20,063 nucleotides of DNA from an uncultured Eubacteriales bacterium (GTDB lineage Bacteria; Bacillota; Clostridia; Oscillospirales; Acutalibacteraceae), in NCBI GenBank assembly GCA_948762645.1, contig CAQBRY010000022.1:1-20063 (forward strand), written 5' to 3'. The notes under the pieces are model-generated. The model was not told the DNA's origin. It did no database searches and saw nothing but the letters and a program-made list of their open reading frames with translations. The translations under genes were made by a program, and so were the position numbers. This document shows positions 8,166-14,935 of this stretch, one piece after another (position 1 is the stretch's first letter; the number at the start of each line of letters is the position of its first letter).

Positions 8166-8195
8166 ACAGTAAATTTTAATTTACTGTCTTTTTAA
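8165..8195. terminator. Bidirectional terminator between the helical-protein gene and dps
   Basis: An 11-bp stem, GACAGTAAATT (8165-8175) with AATTTACTGTC (8178-8188), is closed by a 2-base loop; in practice the innermost pairs open. TTTTT follows on the plus strand and a T-rich run (CTACTTTTTATAG) follows on the minus strand, so it can serve both convergent genes. Confidence 0.8.
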
Positions 8196-8202
8196 ATTAT
8201 AT

Positions 8203-8637
8203 CTATTTAGAATATGCCTCTAGCATCCATCCAAGTTTTTCATATTCTTCTAAATATCCATTAAACATGTCTGCTGTTACTGTATCTTTTTTTTCTTCGG
8301 CAAGTACTACTATTTCCTTAGTATCATTTATCCAATACTTCACATCAGTTAATAACTCACTTACAGCTTTATCAATATCTATAGGTTCACTTCCTAACTC
8401 ATTTACAGAAGTATTAGATAGCGTTTCCTTTAAATTAGCAATTGGTTTATATCCAAGTGATAACATACGCTCTGCTACTTCATCTATAATTATTGCTGTT
8501 TTATTATAAAGCTCTTCTGTTTTTTCATGCAAAGTAAAAAAAGACTTTCCTTGTATATACCAATGTATATTATGAAGCTTTACAAACATTACCTGCTGAT
8601 CACAAAGATATTTATTCATTTTTTCGCTTAAATTCAT
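8203..8637 (-). CDS. dps: Dps family ferritin-like DNA-protection protein
   Basis: This 144-residue protein is of normal length for Dps, a 12-subunit shell that oxidises and stores iron and protects DNA from peroxide damage. The inter-subunit ferroxidase residues are all visible with family spacing: H25 in HNIHW, H37 in FFTLHEK, D52 and E56 in IIIDEVAERM. I chose ATG 8637 (MNLSEKMNKYL) because it has GGAAGGG upstream and fits the family N-terminus; an upstream in-frame ATG at 8685 would add 16 residues without a good ribosome binding site. The short N-terminus lacks a Lys-rich DNA-binding tail, so protection may rest on iron uptake. It is a single gene convergent with the helical-protein gene and divergent from the secreted-protein gene. 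Oxidative stress control is usual for the family, and an AT-rich palindrome lies just upstream. Confidence 0.93.
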   Translation of the reverse strand: MNLSEKMNKYLCDQQVMFVKLHNIHWYIQGKSFFTLHEKTEELYNKTAIIIDEVAERMLSLGYKPIANLKETLSNTSVNELGSEPIDIDKAVSELLTDVKYWINDTKEIVVLAEEKKDTVTADMFNGYLEEYEKLGWMLEAYSK

Positions 8638-8654
8638 ATTACCATTCCCTTCCT

Positions 8655-8668
8655 TTATAAATTTATAA
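8655..8668 (-). promoter_or_regulatory. Perfect 14-bp palindrome upstream of dps, possible operator
   Basis: TTATAAATTTATAA is fully self-complementary and sits about 18 bases before the dps start. It resembles the PerR box (TTATAAT-N-ATTATAA), but its half-sites are one base closer, and such words are not rare in DNA this AT-rich. Low-confidence candidate. Confidence 0.2.
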
Positions 8669-8724
8669 TTGCACATTTCTTTCAAAATATACCATATAAA
8701 AATTAATGCATTTTAAAATTTATC

Positions 8725-8753
8725 TTGATGTCAAGTATGCTTAATGTTATAAT
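8725..8753 (+). promoter_or_regulatory. Promoter for the secreted-protein gene at 8784
   Basis: TTGATG (8725-8730), 17 bp, TATAAT (8748-8753), followed by AAGGAGA and the ATG at 8784. The -35 is embedded in a small inverted repeat, CTTGA-TG-TCAAG (8724-8735), which could bind a regulator or be chance. Confidence 0.65.
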
Positions 8754-8783
8754 TATGTAAAGAAATATAAGGAGAAATATAAA

Positions 8784-9443
8784 ATGAAAAAAATTTTAAT
8801 AAAAATAATATCATGTATTACTTCAATGATGATAATACCCAGTAGTTGCATGGCATGGACCAATGAACACATTCAAAAAACATATGAGGACTATTTTGGT
8901 ACGAAATATACTAGCCATATATACGGACTAAAAGCTCTTACCTGTATGCTTTCCGGTGAAGATATATTAAATAAAATTGAAAATTCAAAGGCAGTATTCT
9001 TTGCCTCTATCTCAACTATGCAAAAATTTCTAGAAGATAATTATGAAAGTTTCAGACCACATTTTCCACATGTAGATAAAGCACAGCTTGAGTACACGTG
9101 TAATAAAATAGCTGATAAAATCCTAGGCTATGCGCGTGATTATAGACAATTAAAATCAAATGGTACCGGCTATGAGAAACAAAAAGCTATTAAAGCCTTA
9201 GATGATTTTGATGAGAATAGACAAAGATTCATTCTAGAACAAATCAGTGTAGCATTACAAACTGAACCTAATACTATTCAGTTTCCAGTGCTAATAGAAA
9301 TGGCTGCGCAAATTGCAGAATCATTAAATTTAAAATTGGGCAGAGAAGAGAAAAGACGCAAATCTGTATTATTAAAATGGTTTGACACCAATTGGGAGAT
9401 AATAAATCCGGTAATAAAAACACTCACAATTGTAAAAGCTTAA
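8784..9443 (+). CDS. Secreted protein of unknown function (signal peptide)
   Basis: The protein has 219 residues, with AAGGAGA 8 bases before the ATG. The N-terminus has the three parts of a Sec signal peptide: basic MKKILIKI, a hydrophobic core (ISCITSMMIIP) and a cleavage-like CMA at residues 22-24, before WTNEH. The Cys residues do not sit in a proper lipobox. The mature part looks helical and well charged, with about three Cys (LTCML, EYTCNKI), no transmembrane helix and no enzyme motif that I recognise. It stands alone, with its own promoter and a terminator shared with the V-ATPase operon. I cannot assign a function; export from the cell is the main inference. Confidence 0.72.
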   Translation: MKKILIKIISCITSMMIIPSSCMAWTNEHIQKTYEDYFGTKYTSHIYGLKALTCMLSGEDILNKIENSKAVFFASISTMQKFLEDNYESFRPHFPHVDKAQLEYTCNKIADKILGYARDYRQLKSNGTGYEKQKAIKALDDFDENRQRFILEQISVALQTEPNTIQFPVLIEMAAQIAESLNLKLGREEKRRKSVLLKWFDTNWEIINPVIKTLTIVKA

Positions 9444-9490
9444 CACCAAAAAACTATATATGTATAAGTATTTTGCCAATTTATTAAAAA

Positions 9491-9535
9491 ATATGTATGG
9501 ACTTAACTTCATATAGTCCATACATTATTATTTTT
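9491..9535. terminator. Strong bidirectional terminator ending the V-ATPase operon and the secreted-protein gene
   Basis: A perfect 11-bp stem, ATGTATGGACT (9493-9503) with AGTCCATACAT (9515-9525), has an 11-base loop. On the minus strand it follows the atpD stop by 8 bases and runs into ATTTTTTAAT. On the plus strand it runs into TATTATTTTTA. Confidence 0.87.
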
Positions 9536-10142
9536 ACTTTATCTTTTTTATTACTTTAAGCCTTGAAAAATCTTCTCTTTCTTTTTCTTCCAATGCATCT
9601 GTCATGTATTTTACTGTTTTTTCAAACTTAGGTATCATTATATTTTTGAGTGCATTAGCCCGTTTTTGAACCTTTTTTATCGAATCTGCTAACAAATATA
9701 TGCTGTTTTCTACTTCTGCAAGCTCCGTAGTCAACTTTTTTACTTCGATAAATCTTAGATATGCTTTATCAAGTTCTGAATTAGTGTCATAAAGACCAAA
9801 TGGTATCCTTTTTTCATCTTTTATATCTATTGAAATAATAGGTATTTCAACTCCCATTACACTCCTATAAGATAATTTTATGCTATTTTCAATAGATACC
9901 GTCAAAGCAAGTTCTCTGCAGATTCCAAGTGCTATATTAGCCTTTTGAAGTGCTGAATATGCTCTTTCATAAATTGAATCTATTTTACTTTGTATTTCTT
10001 CCGCCCTGTCTATTAGGGCCATCATTTCTCGTACTAAGATATTTCTTTTTCGGTCTAAAAGGTCAAAACCTAATTTAGAAAGTGCCAAAGATTTCTTGGA
10101 AAGTATTAAATTACCTTTAGTCGGTGCTACTTGACCCACCAT
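9534..10142 (-). CDS. atpD: V-type ATPase subunit D (central shaft)
   Basis: This 202-residue protein is the D subunit, which forms with F the rotating shaft inside the A3B3 head and turns the K ring. The conserved start VAPTKGNL at residues 5-12 is followed by a long helix (LSKLGFDLLDRKRNILVREMM), a short middle domain with hydrophobic beta stretches (VEIPIISIDI), and a second long helix ending KKVQKRANALKNIMIPKFE, the family signature of the antiparallel coiled coil. It ends in a basic tail (RLKVIKKIK). It is the last gene of the operon, 27 bases after atpB, and is followed by a strong hairpin. Length and N-terminus are normal. Confidence 0.96.
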   Translation of the reverse strand: MVGQVAPTKGNLILSKKSLALSKLGFDLLDRKRNILVREMMALIDRAEEIQSKIDSIYERAYSALQKANIALGICRELALTVSIENSIKLSYRSVMGVEIPIISIDIKDEKRIPFGLYDTNSELDKAYLRFIEVKKLTTELAEVENSIYLLADSIKKVQKRANALKNIMIPKFEKTVKYMTDALEEKEREDFSRLKVIKKIK

Positions 10143-10169
10143 TTACTTACCACACCCCACTTATAATTC

Positions 10170-11630
10170 TTAATCTTGATCATCTTCATCATCTTCAGAG
10201 CTATCATTTTCATCCAATAAATTTATTTTCTGATCTTGTTTAAATATTTCTTCGCTTCCCTCTACGTATCTTTGATTTATTATCTTGTCGTCAATTCTGC
10301 TAAGTTCTTCTCTTGGAAGTAAAGAAAGTAATTTCCACCCAAGATCTAAACTTTCTTCTATAGATCTATTTTCATTTATACCTTGATTTAAAAATTTCTT
10401 CTCAAAGTACTTTCCAAATTTCATATATTTTTTGTCAATATCAGATAAATCGTCCTCTCCTATTACAGACGCAAGTGCCCTTGCATCCATAACCTTAGCA
10501 TAAGAAGAAAATAATTGGTTAGCAAGATCTGAATGATCATCCCTCGTATACTCTTCTCCTATACCATCTTTCATGAGTCTTGAAAGAGAGGGCAGAACTG
10601 AAATAGGGGGATAGTATCCTTGACTTGAAAGGGATCTATCAAGGACTATTTGGCCTTCGGTAATATAGCCTGTAAGATCCGGAACAGGGTGAGTTATGTC
10701 GTCGTTTGGCATTGTAAGGATAGGTATTTGAGTCACAGAGCCTTTTTTGCCTTTTACCATTCCTGCCCTTTCATAAAGAGATGCTAAATCTGAATATAAA
10801 TATCCCGGAAATCCTTTTCTTCCGGGTATTTCTCCTTTAGACGAACTAAATTCACGAAGAGCTTCAGCATAAGACGTCATATCAGTCATAATAACCAAAA
10901 CATGCATATCAAGTTCAAAAGCTAAATATTCTGCCGCCGTTAATGCACATCTGGGTGTAAGAATTCTTTCAATAATAGGATCATTTGATAAATTTAAAAA
11001 CATTACTACCCTTTGAAGTACTCCGGATTCATCAAATTTCCTCTTGAAATACTCAGCTACGTCATTTTTAACCCCCATAGCTGCAAATACTATAGCAAAA
11101 TTTGATTCGTCGGCACCCTGTATTTTTGCCTGACGCGCTATTTGTACGGCAAGTTCATTATGCTTCATTCCCGAACCTGAAAAAATCGGTAGTTTTTGTC
11201 CGCGAATTAAAGTTATCAGCGTATCTATCGTAGATATACCCGTATTAATATAGTTCCTTGGATAAAGTCTTGAAATAGGATTTATAGGCACTCCATTGAT
11301 ATCCATTTTCTTCTTGGGAAATATTTTTCCAAGTCCGTCGATCGGCTTACCCGATCCACTAAATACTCTTCCAAGTATCTCGGATGACAATGGTAATTCT
11401 AAAGGCCTACCTGTAAGATGTACGCTCGTATTTGAGAGTGATATCGAGCTGGTCCCTTCAAAAACTTGCACGACTACACGTTCTCCATCAATTTGAACTA
11501 TTCTTCCTTGCCTCTTTACACCGCTGTCAAGACGTACTTCTACAAGTTCATCATAAGAAGCGTCCTTCACTCCCTCAAGCACTATCAGGCTTCCGCTTAT
11601 TTCGCTTACTCCAACATAATTTATTATCAC
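10170..11630 (-). CDS. atpB: V-type ATPase subunit B (non-catalytic nucleotide-binding subunit)
   Basis: The 486 residues begin at a GTG (MIINYVGVSEISG) preceded by GAGGTGA. B alternates with A in the hexameric head. The usual B features are present: FSGSGMKHNELAVQIARQA in place of a true P-loop near residue 155 (no GKT), so it does not hydrolyse ATP, then VIMTDMTSYAEALRE and KGSVTQIPILTMPNDDITHP. The C-terminus carries a very acidic tail (LLDENDSSEDDEDDQD) beyond the helical domain, longer and more acidic than I would expect, perhaps solvent-exposed on top of the head. Only 13 bases separate it from the atpA stop, so the two are co-transcribed and probably co-translated. Confidence 0.97.
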   Translation of the reverse strand: MIINYVGVSEISGSLIVLEGVKDASYDELVEVRLDSGVKRQGRIVQIDGERVVVQVFEGTSSISLSNTSVHLTGRPLELPLSSEILGRVFSGSGKPIDGLGKIFPKKKMDINGVPINPISRLYPRNYINTGISTIDTLITLIRGQKLPIFSGSGMKHNELAVQIARQAKIQGADESNFAIVFAAMGVKNDVAEYFKRKFDESGVLQRVVMFLNLSNDPIIERILTPRCALTAAEYLAFELDMHVLVIMTDMTSYAEALREFSSSKGEIPGRKGFPGYLYSDLASLYERAGMVKGKKGSVTQIPILTMPNDDITHPVPDLTGYITEGQIVLDRSLSSQGYYPPISVLPSLSRLMKDGIGEEYTRDDHSDLANQLFSSYAKVMDARALASVIGEDDLSDIDKKYMKFGKYFEKKFLNQGINENRSIEESLDLGWKLLSLLPREELSRIDDKIINQRYVEGSEEIFKQDQKINLLDENDSSEDDEDDQD

Positions 11631-11643
11631 TTTCTCTCACCTC

Positions 11644-13404
11644 TTATCCCTTTATAATTTTATCTATTTCTAAATCTATGTCTTTTATATATCCTTCTAG
11701 CTTATCCATTTCTTCATTTCCTACGTCATACTTTATTTTAATTACCTTTTCAAAAAGACCGGAATTTGTAATTCTGGAAATTGGTATTGACGCAGATACA
11801 AGCTGTTTTGCCTTTTTATATAGATAAAGTATTACTTTCATCATTTTATATTGCTTTTCAAGAGGTACAAATGTATCGTCTTTATGGAAAGCATTTTGCT
11901 GTAGAAAACCTGTCCTTATAACTTTCGCAACTTCTATTATTAATTTTTGATCATCAGGTAAGACGTCTGATCCAACCAATTTTACTATTTCCATTAACTT
12001 ATCTTCTTCATAAAGTATAGTTGATATTTTCTTTCTATATCTTACGAACGATTCCCCTACGTTTTTTAAAAACCAAGGATCTAAATCACTAAAATATTCA
12101 CTATAACTTGACATCCAATTTATCGCCGGATAATGCCTTGAATATGCCAGTGCCTTATCAAGAGCCCAAAAACATCTTGTAAACCTTTTGGTGTTTTGCG
12201 TTACGGGTTCTGAAAAATCTGATCCTTGCGGAGATACTGCTCCTATAATCGTTACAGAGCCTTCATTTCCTCCTAAAGTCTCAACTCTACCGGCTCTTTC
12301 ATAAAACTGGGAAAGTCTTGACGGCAAATAAGACGGGAATCCTTCTTCTGCCGGCATTTCTTCAAGTCTACCGGAAATTTCTCTGAGTGCTTCTGCCCAT
12401 CTCGACGTAGAATCCGCCATTATCGCCACATGATAACCCATATCACGATAATATTCAGCAAGTGTTATACCTGTATATATCGAAGCCTCACGTGCAGCTA
12501 CAGGCATATTAGATGTATTTGCTATTAGTACTGTCCTTTGAGTCATAGGTTTCCCTGATTTAGGATCAACAAGCTTTTCAAACTCATCCACAACCTGACT
12601 CATTTCATTTCCGCGTTCTCCACATCCTATATATACTATAATATCAGCGTCACACCACTTTGCAATTTGATGTTGAGTCATAGTCTTTCCAGTACCGAAT
12701 CCTCCGGGTACGGCTGCTGCTCCACCTTTTGCAACAGGGAAGAGGGTATCAATTACTCTTTGACCTGTAATCAACGGTATTTTTAAATCCAGTCTTTTTT
12801 TAATTTTCCTGGGAATACGTATCGGCCAATACTGACAAAGAGTAAGGTCATGAATACGTCCTTTACTATCTTCTAGCGATACTATGGCGTCGTTCACCTT
12901 ATATTTGCCATTTGAACTAACCTTTATTACTTTTCCACTAACCCCGGGTGGAACTATACATTTATGAGTTATTATTGATGTTTCCGGGCAACTTGCGTAT
13001 ATTTGTCCTTCTGACAAAAGATCGCCCTGCTTTACCTGAACCGTTACATCCCAAAGCAGTTCTTGGTCAAGAGATGCAGCGCTGCATCCCCTTGCAATAA
13101 ATGGCCCTGACTTAGCTTCTATAGCTTTAAGAGGTCTCTCAATTCCATCAAATATTCTATCAACTATTCCGGGTCCAAGACATGCTTTCATTGGTCCACC
13201 TGTACCAACTACCTGCTGCCCTGGTTTAAGACCTGTAGTTTCCTCATAAACTTGAATTATCGTGGATTCTTCACTAATACCTATTACTTCTCCTACTAAC
13301 TGCTGATTTCCTACATATACCATTTCCATCATAGAAAATGATTTAGTATTCTTTACAGTTACCACCGGCCCATTTATACCATATATATAATCCTTTTTTT
13401 CCAT
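11644..13404 (-). CDS. atpA: V-type ATPase subunit A (catalytic)
   Basis: A 586-residue catalytic subunit hydrolyses or makes ATP in the A3B3 head. The order is: beta-barrel start MEKKDYIYGINGPVVTVKN, the A-specific insertion (about residues 110-190) with PPGVSGKV, P-loop GGFGTGKT near 231, GCGERGNEMSQVVDEF, VAIMADSTSRWAEALREISG, EEGFPSYLPSRLSQFYERAG, and GAVSPQGSDFSEPV. The C-terminal helical domain is complete. The P-loop begins GGFG where GPFG is common. I chose ATG 13404 because it fits family length and the conserved GPVV position; it lacks its own Shine-Dalgarno. An in-frame GTG at 13455 would add 17 unusual residues and overlaps the ribosome-binding AAGGTGG. A mini-ORF that ends one base before ATG 13404 may feed ribosomes into it. 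Confidence 0.95.
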   Translation of the reverse strand: MEKKDYIYGINGPVVTVKNTKSFSMMEMVYVGNQQLVGEVIGISEESTIIQVYEETTGLKPGQQVVGTGGPMKACLGPGIVDRIFDGIERPLKAIEAKSGPFIARGCSAASLDQELLWDVTVQVKQGDLLSEGQIYASCPETSIITHKCIVPPGVSGKVIKVSSNGKYKVNDAIVSLEDSKGRIHDLTLCQYWPIRIPRKIKKRLDLKIPLITGQRVIDTLFPVAKGGAAAVPGGFGTGKTMTQHQIAKWCDADIIVYIGCGERGNEMSQVVDEFEKLVDPKSGKPMTQRTVLIANTSNMPVAAREASIYTGITLAEYYRDMGYHVAIMADSTSRWAEALREISGRLEEMPAEEGFPSYLPSRLSQFYERAGRVETLGGNEGSVTIIGAVSPQGSDFSEPVTQNTKRFTRCFWALDKALAYSRHYPAINWMSSYSEYFSDLDPWFLKNVGESFVRYRKKISTILYEEDKLMEIVKLVGSDVLPDDQKLIIEVAKVIRTGFLQQNAFHKDDTFVPLEKQYKMMKVILYLYKKAKQLVSASIPISRITNSGLFEKVIKIKYDVGNEEMDKLEGYIKDIDLEIDKIIKG

Positions 13405-13405
13405 A

Positions 13406-13444
13406 TTAAAAGGCGAATGTCTCATTATACTGGACAAACGCCAT
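13406..13444 (-). CDS. Possible 12-codon leader ORF coupled to atpA
   Basis: An ATG at 13444 lies exactly 7 bases after AAGGTGG, the only good ribosome binding site between atpE and atpA. It opens a reading frame for MAFVQYNETFAF and stops at a TAA that is one base from the probable atpA ATG at 13404. The sequence is seen directly; translation and coupling are inferred. It could instead be a relic of an older atpA start displaced by a frameshift. Confidence 0.35.
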   Translation of the reverse strand: MAFVQYNETFAF

Positions 13445-13482
13445 CTCAAAACCACCTTTCAAATAAGATTTCTTCCAAGTCC

Positions 13483-14079
13483 TTAATATACTAGTTCACT
13501 GCCATATTTTTGTATGAACCAATCTCTCTGCTTTTCTAAAGAAGAATCTAACGTTTCATCGCTCATCATACCTAACTTCTCACTATATCCACGTATTCCG
13601 CCTATCTGTATGTCCTCATCAGAATATATTTCGCAGTTTCTCCCAAAACTCTCTTTTATCAGATCTGAGTACTTCAAATCCTCATGCTTTATGAAAAGTT
13701 TAGTATCGGTACTTTCAAGTACCTTTGATATCTCTTTGGCATACTCTTTCATTTTTTCAGTATATTCAGAAGTTCTGGTATATTCCAGAAGCTCTTTAGT
13801 ACAAGTTTCAAACATCTCGTTTAATATATTTTGTCTTTTTCTTGCCAGATTTTTTCTGCATTCTAATTCCTTATGTGAGATGTCTACAGATATTTTATTT
13901 TTCATACTCATCAATTCTTTTTGTATCATATTATTGATGTCTTCTATGATCCTCGACTCGGATTTTTCAAGCTCTGCTTTTTCGATATCCTCTATCTCTT
14001 CCTCTATCTTGGACTGCTGCTGACGAGCATATTTATCTATAGATTTTAAAAATCTGCTGGCTATATCGTTGCTTGACAA
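13483..14079 (-). CDS. atpE: V-type ATPase subunit E (peripheral stalk)
   Basis: A 198-residue protein with a TTG start (SSNDIASRFLKSIDKYARQQ) placed 5 bases after a G-rich GGTGAG stretch. The first half is a long charged coiled coil (EEEIEDIEKAELEKSESRIIEDI). The second half is a compact alpha/beta domain ending EKLGMMSDETLDSSLEKQRD, which matches the usual end of E (a disordered or hairpin 'NTLDSRL' patch). E pairs with the small H-type subunit to form the peripheral stalk that holds the head against rotation. It lies 42 bases from atpF and about 78 bases before the probable atpA start, the longest gap in the operon. Confidence 0.9.
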   Translation of the reverse strand: MSSNDIASRFLKSIDKYARQQQSKIEEEIEDIEKAELEKSESRIIEDINNMIQKELMSMKNKISVDISHKELECRKNLARKRQNILNEMFETCTKELLEYTRTSEYTEKMKEYAKEISKVLESTDTKLFIKHEDLKYSDLIKESFGRNCEIYSDEDIQIGGIRGYSEKLGMMSDETLDSSLEKQRDWFIQKYGSELVY

Positions 14080-14121
14080 AATATCTCACCCCCCTGATTT
14101 AAGTAAACAAAAAATTTACTT

Positions 14122-14430
14122 CTATATTTTTATACCTATTGCATCCCTAATATATCTGGTTATTGAATCTTTTGCACGACCTTTACTATGTCTGTCAGGT
14201 ATCTCCACTACCAGAGGCCTTTTGTGTTTTAACTTAAAATCGTATATAAATCCCTGGCACATTTTCACTAATTTCTCTGTTATTAAAACTATCGCCACAT
14301 CTTGCATATCAACTGTACTTTTTAATGCTTCTTTTAGCTTATCTTCCTCGTGTACAATTACTCCATCGATTCCGGCTAGACGCATCCCAACCTGCGTATC
14401 TATATTGTCACTTATAAGATAAATTTTCAT
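14122..14430 (-). CDS. atpF: V-type ATPase subunit F (central shaft)
   Basis: At 102 residues this is of normal length for F (called NtpG in Enterococcus hirae). It folds as a small Rossmann-like domain bound to the D shaft. The opening MKIYLISDNIDTQVGMRLAGIDG has the typical 'gd.dtv.GFrLaGi.g' pattern, followed by VAIVLITEKL and RPLVVEIPDRH, and it ends with an amphipathic helix (SITRYIRDAIGIKI), the expected C-terminal switch helix. Its ATG is 4 bases after the atpK stop, and a GGAGAAG ribosome binding site lies inside the end of atpK, so translation is coupled. Confidence 0.93.
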   Translation of the reverse strand: MKIYLISDNIDTQVGMRLAGIDGVIVHEEDKLKEALKSTVDMQDVAIVLITEKLVKMCQGFIYDFKLKHKRPLVVEIPDRHSKGRAKDSITRYIRDAIGIKI

Positions 14431-14434
14431 TATT

Positions 14435-14908
14435 CTATACCCCTAACTTCTCCAGCTGGTTAAATATCATTATTGATACTAGAAGTCCGTAAAGGGCAAT
14501 TCCTTCTCCGAGTGCTACAAAAATAAGTGATTTACCAAACGCCTTTGGATCCTCTGAAGTAGCCGCAATAGCCGCAGGTGCTGCTGATGCAACCGCTATT
14601 CCTCCACCTATTCCGGAAAGTCCTGTAACAAGCGCAGCAGCTATTAAACCTATTCCAAATGCAGACGTCTTGGCTGCTGCCTCCTCTGAAGATACAGATG
14701 AATTTTTTGTATCTACTACTTCTGCGTCCGCCTTAGGCACACTCGTAAATATAGACGCTCCAAGCAAAAATAACATACATCCAAATACTGACACTATCTG
14801 AGAAATTACCGCTCTTTTCTTACTGCCACCTTTTTTAACTGATCTAATTGCCAGAAACGAGGCTAAACCTATAACGATAATCGGTAATATAAAGTATATT
14901 GACATCAT
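14435..14908 (-). CDS. atpK: V-type ATPase subunit K (membrane rotor ring, c-type proteolipid)
   Basis: A 157-residue membrane protein with four predicted helices. The last two (about residues 85-110 and 125-152) form the glycine-rich ring hairpin (GIGLIAAALVTGLSGIGGGI) followed by IFVALGEGIALYGLLVSIMI, in which Glu of GEGIALYG is the ion-binding carboxylate. The first pair (about 1-20 and 37-56) is followed by a hydrophilic Ser/Glu-rich linker (EVVDTKNSSVSSEE) and lacks the ring motifs, so only one ion site per chain is visible. The Gln-containing motifs that ligate Na+ in Enterococcus hirae NtpK are not seen, which leans toward H+ coupling, but this is weak evidence. AAGGAG precedes the start. 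Confidence 0.93.
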   Translation of the reverse strand: MMSIYFILPIIVIGLASFLAIRSVKKGGSKKRAVISQIVSVFGCMLFLLGASIFTSVPKADAEVVDTKNSSVSSEEAAAKTSAFGIGLIAAALVTGLSGIGGGIAVASAAPAAIAATSEDPKAFGKSLIFVALGEGIALYGLLVSIMIFNQLEKLGV

Positions 14909-14935
14909 AACTTAAAAACTCCTTTTAAAATATTG

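Noticed and set aside
8740..8758. PerR box overlapping the promoter of the secreted-protein gene
   Set aside because: TTATAATTATGTAA matches only one half-site well; the second half has three mismatches of seven.
11432..11827. 131-codon plus-strand frame spanning the atpA-atpB junction
   Set aside because: Both atp genes are certain and this frame overlaps them on the other strand without start signals.
13514..14023. 169-codon open frame opposite atpE
   Set aside because: Ser/Phe/Leu-rich antisense reading of a charged coiled coil, with no ribosome binding site.
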